Notes: generated by a model from the letters alone, not told the origin. Counted from the first letter of the stretch, positions 1-8,491 are shown. The stretch: DNA of 64,000 nt from Bacteroidales bacterium (GCA_023229135.1 JALNZT010000001.1:1-64000), one strand, 5' to 3'. Program-made: numbers and translations.

Positions 1-463
1 CAGCTACGCCTTTATCATAAAAAATATTATCGTCATCAGCCAGCGATCTCACAAATTCGAGAAGTTTTTGTTTGGGATTTTTAATTAGCGACACAAGTAT
101 ATCTGCCACAACGATGGCGCCTGCATTGATCAACGGATTTCGGGGTATGCCTTGCTCTATTTCTAATTGAATCAGCGAGTTAAAAGCCGATCCTGAAGGT
201 TCGCGCCCGATGCGATTCCAAATTTCGGATCCTATATTATTAAAGGCCAAAATGAAAGTGAAAACCTTTGAAATGCTTTGTATAGAGAACGGAATCCGAT
301 GATCGCCTATATTAAAAAGTTCGTTTTTGCAGGTTTTTACGCTGATTGCAAAACGGTTGGCAGGCACATCCGCCAAGGCTGGAATGTAGGAAGCTACTTT
401 GCCTCTTGCCGCTAAATCTTTGGTTTCCAGATAAAGCCGTTCAATAAGTTGCTGATAATCCAT
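1..463 (-). CDS. glsA: glutaminase A, N-terminal part (runs off the window)
   Basis: Glutaminase hydrolyses glutamine to glutamate and ammonia in the cytoplasm. Translating the complement from the ATG at 461-463 gives about 154 residues that run off the left edge. They include the serine beta-lactamase-like S-x-x-K catalytic motif in SIQSISKVF at about residue 61, followed by NRIGREPSG and NPLINAGAI, all characteristic of the glutaminase family (about 300-310 aa when complete). The C-terminal half lies outside the window. It sits 81 bp downstream of the DAHP synthase stop on the same strand, with a small 6-bp hairpin between them, so co-transcription with the trp operon is possible but not shown. 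The family call is firm; the role in trp-linked nitrogen supply is only inference. Confidence 0.88.
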   Translation of the reverse strand, partial: MDYQQLIERLYLETKDLAARGKVASYIPALADVPANRFAISVKTCKNELFNIGDHRIPFSIQSISKVFTFILAFNNIGSEIWNRIGREPSGSAFNSLIQLEIEQGIPRNPLINAGAIVVADILVSLIKNPKQKLLEFVRSLADDDNIFYDKGVA

Positions 464-544
464 TACTGATTTTGTTTTGGTAAACAGGGCAAAGGTCTGA
501 TAAAAAAGCAAACCGGCTCAATTCTTTGAGCTTTTAATGAAGTT

Positions 545-1564
545 TTAAAATCCATTAAAACTTTTTTTAAGACTATAAGTTTGCCTTAGCCGATCATAAA
601 GCTGTTCAGCTTCCTTATAATCAAGGGTTTGTTGTCCATCAGAGGCAGCTTTTTCCGGGCATTGATGTACCTCCACTATCACGCCATCTGCACCCGCCAT
701 TACTGCTGCAAGTGCCATGGGTTCAATATAATTACGCAAGCCAACACCGTGCGAAGGGTCCACCACAACCGGCAGATGTGATTTCTCTTTAAGGATAGGC
801 ACTGCATTCAAGTCCAGTGTGTTACGATAGGCTTTTTCAAAAGTACGGATGCCTCTTTCACAAAGGATTATTTTCTCGTTGCCATTGGAATAAACGTATT
901 CAGCGGCCTGTAGTAGCTCATCTATGCTTCCTGAGAAGCCTCTTTTTAGCATTACCACTTTGTCAACCTCGCCAAGTGCATCAAGCAGATTGAAGTTTTG
1001 GGCATTGCGCGTTCCAACCTGAAAGATATCTACATAATCCATCATTTCTTCAATCTGATCTGCTTGCATCACTTCTGTGATTACCTTGATGCCATTGGCT
1101 TTGCAGTGTGCTGAGAAGATTTTTAATCCTTCAATTCCTGCTCCTCGGAATGCATATGGGGAAGTCCGTGGTTTAAAAACACCTCCACGCATTATCCTGA
1201 TTTTGTTTGTATTAAGGTGTGAGATGGTGCTGGTAATCTGAGCCTCATTTTCTATGGCACAGGGCCCTGCCATAATGCTTAAATTATTTCGTCCAATTTT
1301 AACACCGTCGCCCAGATCTATTTCGGTATCTTGAACACGCCATTTTTTCGACACTAATTTGTAGGCATCCGAAACGCGGTGAATATCCCGAATACCTTTC
1401 AGCTGGCCAATTTTTCTGATGTCAAATTCAGCTGAACCTACCGCTACAAGGTATTGTCCAAACTGTGTTTTTACTTTATTCAACTGATATCCTAAACTGT
1501 TTACACGCTGCTCAATGTGTAGAATATCTGCGTTTTGTATTGTGTTTTCCAGTTGTATAATCAT
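545..1564 (-). CDS. aroF: 3-deoxy-7-phosphoheptulonate (DAHP) synthase, type I-beta-like
   Basis: Condenses phosphoenolpyruvate with erythrose 4-phosphate, the first step of the shikimate pathway. The 339-residue protein has an N-terminal ferredoxin/ACT-like regulatory domain (about 1-70), as in the Thermotoga-type enzymes, then a TIM barrel. The barrel carries MAGPCAIENE (about 98-107), RGGVFKPRTSPYAF, MLKRGF and VVVDPSHGVG near the C terminus, the usual substrate and metal motifs. It begins 16 bp after the trpA stop and is therefore the last gene of the trp operon. This places the entry enzyme of aromatic synthesis under the same leader as trpE-A. The gene symbol is by family; aroG or aroA(G) naming is equally used. 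Confidence 0.92.
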   Translation of the reverse strand: MIIQLENTIQNADILHIEQRVNSLGYQLNKVKTQFGQYLVAVGSAEFDIRKIGQLKGIRDIHRVSDAYKLVSKKWRVQDTEIDLGDGVKIGRNNLSIMAGPCAIENEAQITSTISHLNTNKIRIMRGGVFKPRTSPYAFRGAGIEGLKIFSAHCKANGIKVITEVMQADQIEEMMDYVDIFQVGTRNAQNFNLLDALGEVDKVVMLKRGFSGSIDELLQAAEYVYSNGNEKIILCERGIRTFEKAYRNTLDLNAVPILKEKSHLPVVVDPSHGVGLRNYIEPMALAAVMAGADGVIVEVHQCPEKAASDGQQTLDYKEAEQLYDRLRQTYSLKKSFNGF

Positions 1565-1580
1565 TTTTGAAAAGTGTTTT

Positions 1581-2345
1581 TTAAAGTTTCAAAAAAAAGT
1601 CATTCACGCCAAGATCATCCTTGCGCTCATCCAATTGCCTGATAAAGGCACTGCCAATAATGGCTCCTTTTGCAAATTGTTGCACCTGAGTGACTTGCTT
1701 CATATTGCTAATGCCAAACCCAATCATTAGTGGTTGTTTTAGCTGCAATGCTTTTAAACGCGTAAAAAAAGCTTCGTGACTTTCTGTAAAAGCTGTTGTA
1801 TTGCCCGTTGTCGTAGCTGAGGAAACCGCGTAAATAAAGGATTTGCTCAACTTATCGATATAACGGATGCGTGCGTCAGTGCTTTGCGGGCTAACCAAAA
1901 AAATCAGTGGGATGTCATATTTTTCAAAGCTTTTTTTGTAGTTTTTTTCATAAACCTCCGGTGGAAGATCGGGTAGGATGAGCGCATCAATAGCACAGCG
2001 CTTACTGTTTTCCAGAAAGCTATCGAGGCCAAATTGCAATACTGTATTAAAGTAACCCATCAAAACAATGGGCTTGTCGGTCTGCTTTCTGGCACCTTTG
2101 AGCTGTTCGAAAAGTAGTTTTGTATTCATGCCATTTTGAAGTGCTTTGGTGCTACTTTGTTGAATTACAATACCATCGGCCAGCGGATCAGAAAATGGTA
2201 TACCAATTTCAATGATATCAACCGCTTGCTTATCAAACAATTGAACTATTTTTTCTGTAGATGACAATTGCGGATATCCGGCAGTAAAATATATTGCCAG
2301 CAAGGCTTTGTCAGCATTGAGGGTTTGTTGCAGTCTTTTAGGCAT
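1581..2345 (-). CDS. trpA: tryptophan synthase alpha subunit
   Basis: Cleaves indole-3-glycerol phosphate to indole and glyceraldehyde 3-phosphate within the alpha2-beta2 tryptophan synthase complex. Motifs include YFTAGYP near the N terminus, EIGIPFSDPLADG with the catalytic Glu and Asp, and the phosphate-binding IGFGISNMKQ and GAIIGSAFI segments. The open frame extends to an ATG at 2372, but I choose the ATG at 2345. It leaves the usual spacing of about 18 residues before YFTAGYP and overlaps the trpB stop by 8 bp, a typical coupled junction. The resulting length of 254 residues fits the family. Confidence 0.93.
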   Translation of the reverse strand: MPKRLQQTLNADKALLAIYFTAGYPQLSSTEKIVQLFDKQAVDIIEIGIPFSDPLADGIVIQQSSTKALQNGMNTKLLFEQLKGARKQTDKPIVLMGYFNTVLQFGLDSFLENSKRCAIDALILPDLPPEVYEKNYKKSFEKYDIPLIFLVSPQSTDARIRYIDKLSKSFIYAVSSATTTGNTTAFTESHEAFFTRLKALQLKQPLMIGFGISNMKQVTQVQQFAKGAIIGSAFIRQLDERKDDLGVNDFFLKL

Positions 2346-3546
2346 GGCTAAAATGGTTTTTATAGGTTTCAAGGTCTTTATCGCCTCTTCCCGAGAGGTT
2401 TATCACAACTATTTCTTCTTTTTTTAGTTTCAATTTGGCCAGTGCTGCAAAAGCATGAGCCGATTCCAGCGCCGGAATAATTCCCTCGAGTCTACTGAGC
2501 TCAAAGGCAGCATCCATTGCTTCTTGATCAGTAGCGTGTAAGTATTTCGCCCTGCCACTTTCAAAAAGATGCGCATGCAAAGGGCCGATACCGGGATAAT
2601 CTAATCCAGCAGAAATAGAATGTGGCTCAATAACTTGTCCGTCAGCGGTTTGCATCAATGGAATCATGCACCCATGCAAAATACCTTTTGAGCCGAGATG
2701 CAGTGTAGCTGCCGATTTCCCGCTTTCTATACCCATTCCGGAAGCTTCCACACCAATCAGTTCTACTTTTTTGTTTTCGATAAAATGAAAGAAAGCACCT
2801 GCCGCATTACTTCCGCCGCCCACGCATGCAATAACTTTATCGGGTGCTTCTCGATCAAAATTTTGTTGGATCTGTTGTTTAATCTCTTGACTGATGATGG
2901 CTTGTAATTGAGCAACTAAATCGGGATAAGGATGCGGCCCGATGGCGCTACCTATAATATAATAGGTGTCGATGGGATTACTGATCCAATCGCGTATCGC
3001 TTCGTTGGTGGCATCTTTGAGCGTTTGACTTCCGCTTTTGGATGGTCTTACTTCCGCTCCCAGCATTTGCATTCGTAGTACGTTGGGAAGCTGTCTTTGC
3101 ATATCCTTTGCGCCCATATAAATCACGCATTCAAGCTGCATCAGTGCGCAAACAGTAGCAGTGGCAACGCCGTGCTGGCCGGCACCGGTTTCGGCAATGA
3201 TACGTTTTTTACCCAAGCGTTGCGCCAAAAGGATTTGACCAACCGTATTGTTGATTTTGTGTGCACCGGTATGTGTGAGGTCTTCGCGTTTTAAAAGGAT
3301 TTTTGCGTCATATTTTTTTGACAGATTAACGGCTTCATAAAGTGGTGTTGGTCGGCCCACATAATCGCGAAGCAGCTTTTGAAATTGCTTTTGAAATCCA
3401 TTTTCGGAAAGGATTTGTTGATAGTTTTCTCTAAGTTCTAACAGCTTGTGCTGTAGCATTTCGGGCACAAAAGCACCACCAAAGTTTCCGTAAAAACCAT
3501 CACTGTCAGGACGATTGTCAGGCTGGCATATTGTAGTGTAATTCAT
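2338..3546 (-). CDS. trpB: tryptophan synthase beta subunit
   Basis: The PLP-dependent beta subunit joins indole with serine to make tryptophan. The 402 residues begin with the expected FGGAFVPEML segment. KREDLTHTGAHKINN carries the PLP lysine, ETGAGQHGVAT is the carboxylate loop, and CVGGGSNAAG binds the PLP phosphate. Length and motif order match the TrpB1 form that works with TrpA. It overlaps trpF upstream by 29 bp and trpA downstream by 8 bp, so all three are probably translated from one message with coupling. Confidence 0.96.
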   Translation of the reverse strand: MNYTTICQPDNRPDSDGFYGNFGGAFVPEMLQHKLLELRENYQQILSENGFQKQFQKLLRDYVGRPTPLYEAVNLSKKYDAKILLKREDLTHTGAHKINNTVGQILLAQRLGKKRIIAETGAGQHGVATATVCALMQLECVIYMGAKDMQRQLPNVLRMQMLGAEVRPSKSGSQTLKDATNEAIRDWISNPIDTYYIIGSAIGPHPYPDLVAQLQAIISQEIKQQIQQNFDREAPDKVIACVGGGSNAAGAFFHFIENKKVELIGVEASGMGIESGKSAATLHLGSKGILHGCMIPLMQTADGQVIEPHSISAGLDYPGIGPLHAHLFESGRAKYLHATDQEAMDAAFELSRLEGIIPALESAHAFAALAKLKLKKEEIVVINLSGRGDKDLETYKNHFSHA

Positions 3547-4159
3547 CTAAAAATTGTTTTAAGTTTGCTATATTTTTATGACCCGGATTTATTTCAAAGC
3601 GACTGTTTAAATCGATGCCTGCCAAAGCAGGATAATGCAGTGCACTGATTACTTTTGCATGTTCAGGAGAAATTCCTCCACTGAGGAAAAACTTTGTTTT
3701 GCCGCTGTAATTTTTCAGCCATTTCCAGTCAAATTGTTGTCCGCTTCCACCACCTCTTTGGCTGAACGTATCAAAAAGCAGAAAATCAACTATTTCCTGA
3801 AAGCACATGGCTTTATCAAAGTCAGAGGCATTGCCGATGGCAATATTTTTTATCAGCTTAAAGCCAAGACTTTTATATTCAATACAGTTTTCAACAGATT
3901 CATTACCATGTAATTGAAGCCATTGAATAGCGTTTCTTTTTGCCAATGCGATAAGTTTTTCAGCAGCCATATCACGCGTTACCAAAACTTTTTCAGCTTT
4001 GGTTGTGGTTGACAACAACTTTTCATCCGTTAGATTTCGGGGTGAATCCGCATGAAAAATAAATCCCAAAAAATCGATTTCCAACTGGTCTGTGGCGCGC
4101 ATATTTTCCGAAGAACCCATACCACAAACCTTTATCAATAGGTTTTTTGCTTCAGGCAT
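3518..4159 (-). CDS. trpF: phosphoribosylanthranilate isomerase
   Basis: Converts N-(5-phosphoribosyl)anthranilate to the carboxyphenylamino-deoxyribulose phosphate. The frame is open up to 4255, but the upstream 32 codons lie inside trpC and do not resemble the family. I choose the ATG at 4159, which gives MPEAKNLLIKVCGM with the catalytic Cys of the KVCGM motif near the N terminus. It overlaps the trpC stop by 8 bp. LQLHGNE and FLSGGISPEH (phosphate binding) are present. Length is 213 residues, normal for a monofunctional TrpF; it is not fused to TrpC here. Confidence 0.93.
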   Translation of the reverse strand: MPEAKNLLIKVCGMGSSENMRATDQLEIDFLGFIFHADSPRNLTDEKLLSTTTKAEKVLVTRDMAAEKLIALAKRNAIQWLQLHGNESVENCIEYKSLGFKLIKNIAIGNASDFDKAMCFQEIVDFLLFDTFSQRGGGSGQQFDWKWLKNYSGKTKFFLSGGISPEHAKVISALHYPALAGIDLNSRFEINPGHKNIANLKQFLDELHYNMPA

Positions 4160-4970
4160 GACTTTCGATAGTTTGATTTTCCAGGCTTTTGACTGCTTTA
4201 ATAAATTTTCTGCAAGCTTTTTCCGGTCGTGATTCCAGCATGAAATGCTCGCCAATCAGGAAACCCTGGTAGCCTGCCTCTTTGAGCTGCACGATCGTTT
4301 CGGGGTTTTTCAGGCCGCTTTCAGCCACTTTCACCATCGCTTTTGGTAATTTTTCGGCCAGTTTAAATGCTGTTTCTAACCGTGTTTCCATCTGTTGGAG
4401 GTTGCGGTTATTTACACCGGCTAAAAACTGTTCGTCGGTGCCTTTCTCCAACTCTTTTTCAGTATGTATTTCGAGCAGAACTTCCATGCCGAGCGAAGTA
4501 GCCAACTTGCCAAAACGCTTTATTTCTGAGGCGTTCAGCGCAGAAGCTATCAACAAAATGGCATCAGCACCAATGGATTTGGCTTCAATAATCTGGTATT
4601 CGTCGATGATAAAATCCTTGCGCAATATCGGACAGAAATTATACTTACGAGCAATCATCAAGTCTTGGTTTTTTCCACTAAAAAATGTCTCGTCCGTAAG
4701 CACCGAAAGGGCAGAAGCACCCGCCTGCATATAGCCTATGGTGGTGCGTTCCACATCCGCGTATGGATTTATTTCGCCTTTGGAAGGTGATCTCCGCTTG
4801 AATTCTGCTATAATACCCGAAAGTTCCGGCCGACAAAGGTATTTTTTTAGGGACAGCGGAGGCGTCTCGAAGTAGATGCTTTTTTCAAGTAACTTAATCG
4901 GGTATAGGCTTTTGCGTTCTTGTAACTCTTCGCGTTTAGCTGCTGTTATTTGGTCTAAAATTGGGTTCAT
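4152..4970 (-). CDS. trpC: indole-3-glycerol phosphate synthase
   Basis: Closes the indole ring to form indole-3-glycerol phosphate. The 272-residue TIM barrel has IIAEFKRRSPSKGEI (about 52-66) with catalytic Lys and Glu, SVLTDETFF, LRKDFIIDEYQI with the second catalytic Lys, and VAESGLKNPE near the phosphate site. The start ATG overlaps the trpD stop by 4 bp. The length equals that of stand-alone TrpC, consistent with the separate trpF gene immediately downstream. Confidence 0.96.
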   Translation of the reverse strand: MNPILDQITAAKREELQERKSLYPIKLLEKSIYFETPPLSLKKYLCRPELSGIIAEFKRRSPSKGEINPYADVERTTIGYMQAGASALSVLTDETFFSGKNQDLMIARKYNFCPILRKDFIIDEYQIIEAKSIGADAILLIASALNASEIKRFGKLATSLGMEVLLEIHTEKELEKGTDEQFLAGVNNRNLQQMETRLETAFKLAEKLPKAMVKVAESGLKNPETIVQLKEAGYQGFLIGEHFMLESRPEKACRKFIKAVKSLENQTIESHA

Positions 4971-5959
4971 GCGTTTAATTCAAGTAGGTTTTTAAAAGTG
5001 TTTAGTGCGTTTTTGCTTTGCAGCGATTCACGGGCGCGTAAAACAGTGTCGGGTAAGCTTTCCTGATGGTAGTGTTGTAGAGCGAGTGCTGCATTGGCAA
5101 TCACAGTATTTTCCTGGGCTTGTGTGCCTTTCCCCTCAAGGATTTTTAAAAATAAATTCGCTGCCTCGCTGATGCTTTTCCCCCCTTCAATGGCTGAAAC
5201 ATGATTTTCAGGAAGGCCAAAGTCTGTAGCTGAAAACAACTGCTCGTGTTGGGTTTTTAGCACCCTGGTGTCAGCGGTAAGCGTACATTCGTCGTGGCCA
5301 TCAATGCTGTGAATGATGCTTGCTTCCTGCCTTTTGGCCTGAAAAACGTATTGATATTTGCGTGCCGTTTCCAGATTAAAAACGCCAGTAAGCTGATATT
5401 TCGGTCTGGCCGGATTCACCAAAGGTCCCAGCATATTGAAGAAGGTTTTCACGCCGAGCGCGGCCCTTACTGGCGCAACAGATTTCATGGCCGGATGGAA
5501 AAGTGGTGCATGCAGAAAACATAAACCAGCCTGATCTACTTGCTTTTGCAGGATTTCCTGTTGCTTCGTAAACCGATATCCCAGGGCCTCCAGCACATTA
5601 GAAGAGCCACTTACTGAGGAAACGCCGTAATTGCCATGTTTGATAACTTTATGGCCTGTGCCTGCTACCACAAAGGCAGTGATTGTGGAAATATTAAAGG
5701 TGTTCTTGCCGTCACCCCCAGTGCCGCATAAGTCAATAGCCGGCGCTGATTCCAGCTTTATTGGCAGGCTTAGTTCCAGTAACGCATCACGAAAGCCACT
5801 AAGTTCTTCAACAGTGGGTGGCCGCATAATGAAAGCCGTCATAAAAGCAGCGATTTGTGGTTCATTGTATTGCCCTGCGGCGATGCGTGTCAGTACATCA
5901 CGGGCTTGCTCGTAGCTTAAATGCTGATATTGAAATAGTTGTTCTAAAATACTTTTCAT
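4967..5959 (-). CDS. trpD: anthranilate phosphoribosyltransferase
   Basis: Transfers phosphoribose from PRPP to anthranilate. The 330 residues contain the PRPP-binding DLCGTGGDGKNTFNIST motif at about residues 76-92 and HGNYGVSSVSGSSNVLEALG after it. FLHAPLFHPAMKSVAPVRAALGVKTFFNMLGPL is the expected family core. It is a separate gene here, not fused to trpG as in enterobacteria. It starts 1 bp after the trpG stop and overlaps trpC downstream by 4 bp. Confidence 0.96.
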   Translation of the reverse strand: MKSILEQLFQYQHLSYEQARDVLTRIAAGQYNEPQIAAFMTAFIMRPPTVEELSGFRDALLELSLPIKLESAPAIDLCGTGGDGKNTFNISTITAFVVAGTGHKVIKHGNYGVSSVSGSSNVLEALGYRFTKQQEILQKQVDQAGLCFLHAPLFHPAMKSVAPVRAALGVKTFFNMLGPLVNPARPKYQLTGVFNLETARKYQYVFQAKRQEASIIHSIDGHDECTLTADTRVLKTQHEQLFSATDFGLPENHVSAIEGGKSISEAANLFLKILEGKGTQAQENTVIANAALALQHYHQESLPDTVLRARESLQSKNALNTFKNLLELNA

Positions 5960-5960
5960 G

Positions 5961-6554
5961 TTATGCTTTTGTTTTTTTAGAAGAAGAAGTTGTTTTTAAC
6001 CAGTTTTGAATAATTTTTTCTCCATCGGGAGTTAAAATTGATTCAGGATGAAACTGCACGGCTGAGAGGTCGAATTGCTTGTGTTGAATAGCCATGATTT
6101 GCTGTTGCTCATCCACGGCGATGATTTCCAGACACGCAGGAAGTGTTGAGCTGTCGGCCACCCAGGAATGATAACGCCCGGCCATAAATGGTGAAGGCAA
6201 ACCGTCTAACAAACTACTGCTTTTGATGATATTGACAGCTGTTGCAAGTCCATGAACGACTTTTGGGAGGTTTTGCAGCTTGCCGCCATATGCTTCCACA
6301 ATGGCCTGAAGTCCCAGGCAAACTCCAAGGATGCTTTTTTCTTCGGCATAACGCTCTATTAGTGGCATCAAAATCCCTGATTCAGCGGGTAATCCAGGTC
6401 CTGGAGATAAAAGTATTTTATCAAATTTAGCCACTTCATCCAGGCTTATTTTGTCGTTGCGAAACACCTCGATTTGCGCCTGACTATTTTCGCGCAGCAG
6501 CTGTACCAGGTTGAAGGTGAAGGAGTCGTAATTGTCTAAAACGAGTATTTTCAT
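5961..6554 (-). CDS. trpG: anthranilate synthase component II (glutamine amidotransferase)
   Basis: Supplies ammonia from glutamine to TrpE. It is a class I glutamine amidotransferase of 197 residues. It has DNYDSFTFNLV at the N terminus, LLSPGPG, the nucleophile Cys in GVCLGLQAI (about residue 79) and the His-Glu pair in QFHPESILT. The motif reads CLGLQ where most family members have CLGHQ; the triad itself is intact. It lies 4 bp after trpE. The adjacent trpE makes TrpG more likely than PabA, although dual use for folate synthesis cannot be excluded. Confidence 0.94.
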   Translation of the reverse strand: MKILVLDNYDSFTFNLVQLLRENSQAQIEVFRNDKISLDEVAKFDKILLSPGPGLPAESGILMPLIERYAEEKSILGVCLGLQAIVEAYGGKLQNLPKVVHGLATAVNIIKSSSLLDGLPSPFMAGRYHSWVADSSTLPACLEIIAVDEQQQIMAIQHKQFDLSAVQFHPESILTPDGEKIIQNWLKTTSSSKKTKA

Positions 6555-6558
6555 GGAA

Positions 6559-7956
6559 TTATGTGTTGATTTTTTTATTTTCTGATTGTTCTATAGCCTG
6601 CATCAATGCTGCCAGTTTGTTATTCACCTCTTGTAGCTCGTTTTCTGCACTTGAGGCCACAACAATTCCGGCACCGGCCTGAAAACTCAGCACATTGTTT
6701 TTGCTCAAAAAGCTACGAATCAGGATAGCCAGGTTGATGGTACCGTTTAGGCCGATAAAACCTACGGCGCCGCCATAAATCCCTCGTTTTGAGCTTTCGT
6801 ATTTGTCAATAAGTTGCATGGCTTTATGTTTTGGTGCACCGCTCAAAGTGCCGGCAGGAAAGGTGTCAGCAACCACATCTAGGGCGTGTTTGCCTTTACG
6901 TAATTGCCCACTTACCTCCGAAACCAGGTGAATCACATGGCTGAAATACTGCACTTCTTTCAGCTTTTCTACTTGCACATTATCACAACTGCGGTTCAAG
7001 TCGTTGCGCGCCAGGTCAACAAGCATAGCATGTTCAGCATTTTCTTTTGGATCGTTGAGTAGCTTTTGTGCCAGCTCGCGGTCGGCAGCATCGGCTCCGC
7101 TGCGGCGGTATGTGCCGGCAATAGGGTTGAGGCTGGCCTTGTTATTGGAAATTTTGAGCTGACTTTCTGGCGAGGAGCCAAAAATTCTATGCTTACCGAA
7201 ATCAAAATAGAAGCCGTAGGGCGATGGATTTATTGAGCGAAGGCGGCGATAAACCTGAAAGTCGTCACCCTGATAATTGATCTGAAAACGCCGCGAAAGT
7301 ACTAACTGAAAGACATCGCCGTGCTGACAATGATGACGGGCTTTTTCAACCATCTCCATAAACTGCTGATCTGTAAGGTTTGAGCGCAAAAGTCCTTGCG
7401 TTTGAAAAGGGTAGGGTGCGTAATTGCTTATTTGTAAGCGATTTACTAAGGTTTGGAGTTGTGAATTTTCGCCTTCGGGAATGAACTCGCTCAGTTGCAT
7501 GGTGTCGTTAAACTGATTTATTTTGATCACGAAACGAAAAAATGAGAAATGCATGGCAGACAGCTCGCAACTGCTGTCTGTTGGGTTTTGAAGTGAAACA
7601 TCTTCCAAAAATTCCACTGTATCGTAAGCTAAATAGCCAAAAAGGCCATCAGTACTTTGCGTATCAGAGATTTCAAAACTGTTTATATAGGCTTTGAAAT
7701 GGGGTAAAAATTCCTGGTTATTCTGAATCTCTATTTTTTTCTGTTCCGTCAAGTCTTTAATCAGTAATGAATTACCCTGGAGGCTAATGCTGCTCAAAGG
7801 ACTCAGGCAAATAAAGCTGCTGCTATTCTGTGCGGCTTGGTAGTCAGAGCTCTCGAGTAGTAATGCACCGGGGTATTCATCCCTTAGTTGTAGGTATAAT
7901 CCCACTGCGGTGTGCAGATCGGCCAAGCTGTGGTGGCGTTTTATTGTCAATTTCAT
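6559..7956 (-). CDS. trpE: anthranilate synthase component I
   Basis: Makes anthranilate from chorismate with ammonia from TrpG. The 465 residues contain LLLESSDYQ near the N terminus, which matches the LLESS tryptophan feedback site. The chorismate-binding C-terminal domain includes GDVFQLVLSRRF, IFGSSPE, IAGTYRR, FPAGTLSGAPK and GGAVGFIG. It is the first structural gene of the operon. The attenuator (leader peptide and terminator) lies directly upstream, so expression is probably controlled by tryptophan supply in addition to feedback inhibition of the enzyme. Confidence 0.95.
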   Translation of the reverse strand: MKLTIKRHHSLADLHTAVGLYLQLRDEYPGALLLESSDYQAAQNSSSFICLSPLSSISLQGNSLLIKDLTEQKKIEIQNNQEFLPHFKAYINSFEISDTQSTDGLFGYLAYDTVEFLEDVSLQNPTDSSCELSAMHFSFFRFVIKINQFNDTMQLSEFIPEGENSQLQTLVNRLQISNYAPYPFQTQGLLRSNLTDQQFMEMVEKARHHCQHGDVFQLVLSRRFQINYQGDDFQVYRRLRSINPSPYGFYFDFGKHRIFGSSPESQLKISNNKASLNPIAGTYRRSGADAADRELAQKLLNDPKENAEHAMLVDLARNDLNRSCDNVQVEKLKEVQYFSHVIHLVSEVSGQLRKGKHALDVVADTFPAGTLSGAPKHKAMQLIDKYESSKRGIYGGAVGFIGLNGTINLAILIRSFLSKNNVLSFQAGAGIVVASSAENELQEVNNKLAALMQAIEQSENKKINT

Positions 7957-7992
7957 GGGTTACGACTAGTTTTTTTATAATTTGTTAAAAAC

Positions 7993-8022
7993 AAAAAAAG
8001 GCCTGCCGTGAACGACAGACCT
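7993..8022 (-). terminator. trp attenuator terminator
   Basis: On the minus strand a 10-bp stem (AGGTCTGTCG with CGGCAGGCCT, two G-U pairs, 4-nt loop) is followed by a run of seven T. It lies between the leader peptide and trpE, as an attenuator terminator should. Confidence 0.85.
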
Positions 8023-8059
8023 TTAATTTCTTTTGTGTACAAATACAAGTAGGGTCATA

Positions 8060-8122
8060 TCATTTCATCAGCATTTTGCTTAATGAATGACGCCACCAAA
8101 ATTGATTTACTTGTTGTACCAT
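8060..8122 (-). CDS. trpL: trp operon leader peptide
   Basis: A 20-codon frame reads MVQQVNQFWWRH...LMK and stops at 8060-8062. It contains two adjacent TGG codons at 8093-8098. Just 3' of the Trp codons, GTCATTCATT (8091-8082) can pair with AATGA-T-ATGAC (8064-8054), ten pairs with one bulged base. This corresponds to the 1:2 hairpin of known attenuators, and the terminator follows at 8022. Low charged tRNA-Trp would stall the ribosome on WW and prevent the 1:2 fold. The peptide itself is presumably without function. Its ATG lies only 4 nt after the -7 box, so the message may be leaderless or nearly so. Confidence 0.82.
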   Translation of the reverse strand: MVQQVNQFWWRHSLSKMLMK

Positions 8123-8126
8123 GCCG

Positions 8127-8156
8127 CAAAAATAGAATTATTTTCATTCAGAACAA
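8127..8156 (-). promoter_or_regulatory. trp operon promoter
   Basis: TATTTTTG (8134-8127) matches the Bacteroidota TAnnTTTG -7 box and TTG (8156-8154) lies 19 bp upstream of it. Transcription would begin close to the leader-peptide ATG at 8122. Confidence 0.65.
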
Positions 8157-8491
8157 GCATTTTGATTTTTTTATGTCTTTGTGTGTTGACATGACGTCAA
8201 ATAAAACTTTTTCAGAGGAGATATGCTAGTGATCCGCCAAACCAATCAGAAGGAAAAGACAAATATCTCTCTCCCCAAAAAACTAATTTCAAAAACACCC
8301 ACTCACTATAGCCTATGTTTGCCACGTAAGTTTAGGATTTTTTTTTTATTCTGCGGAAGAAGATCATAGTGCTTAACCACGCAAAGACAGCTGATTAAGT
8401 AGTTATAACCTACTTATTTTAAAACGATTGCGAAAAAATTATTTAGATTGTTTCTAATATACCCTCCTTAGATTTAATATTCTTGGTTTTG
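8157..8491. other. intergenic region between the divergent trp operon and gdhA
   Basis: About 330 bp without a convincing gene. It contains an inverted repeat TTGAC-ATGAC-GTCAA (8186-8200, including TGACGTCA) about 30 bp upstream of the trp -33 element, a possible operator. I see nothing else that can be supported. Confidence 0.4.

Noticed and set aside
464..544. Terminator between the DAHP synthase gene and glsA
   Set aside because: Only a 6-bp stem (GCTCAA/TTGAGC) is present and no T run follows on the minus strand at the proper place.
2346..2372. Earlier trpA start at 2372
   Set aside because: It would add nine codons inside trpB that are not family-like; the ATG at 2345 gives the usual N terminus and overlap.
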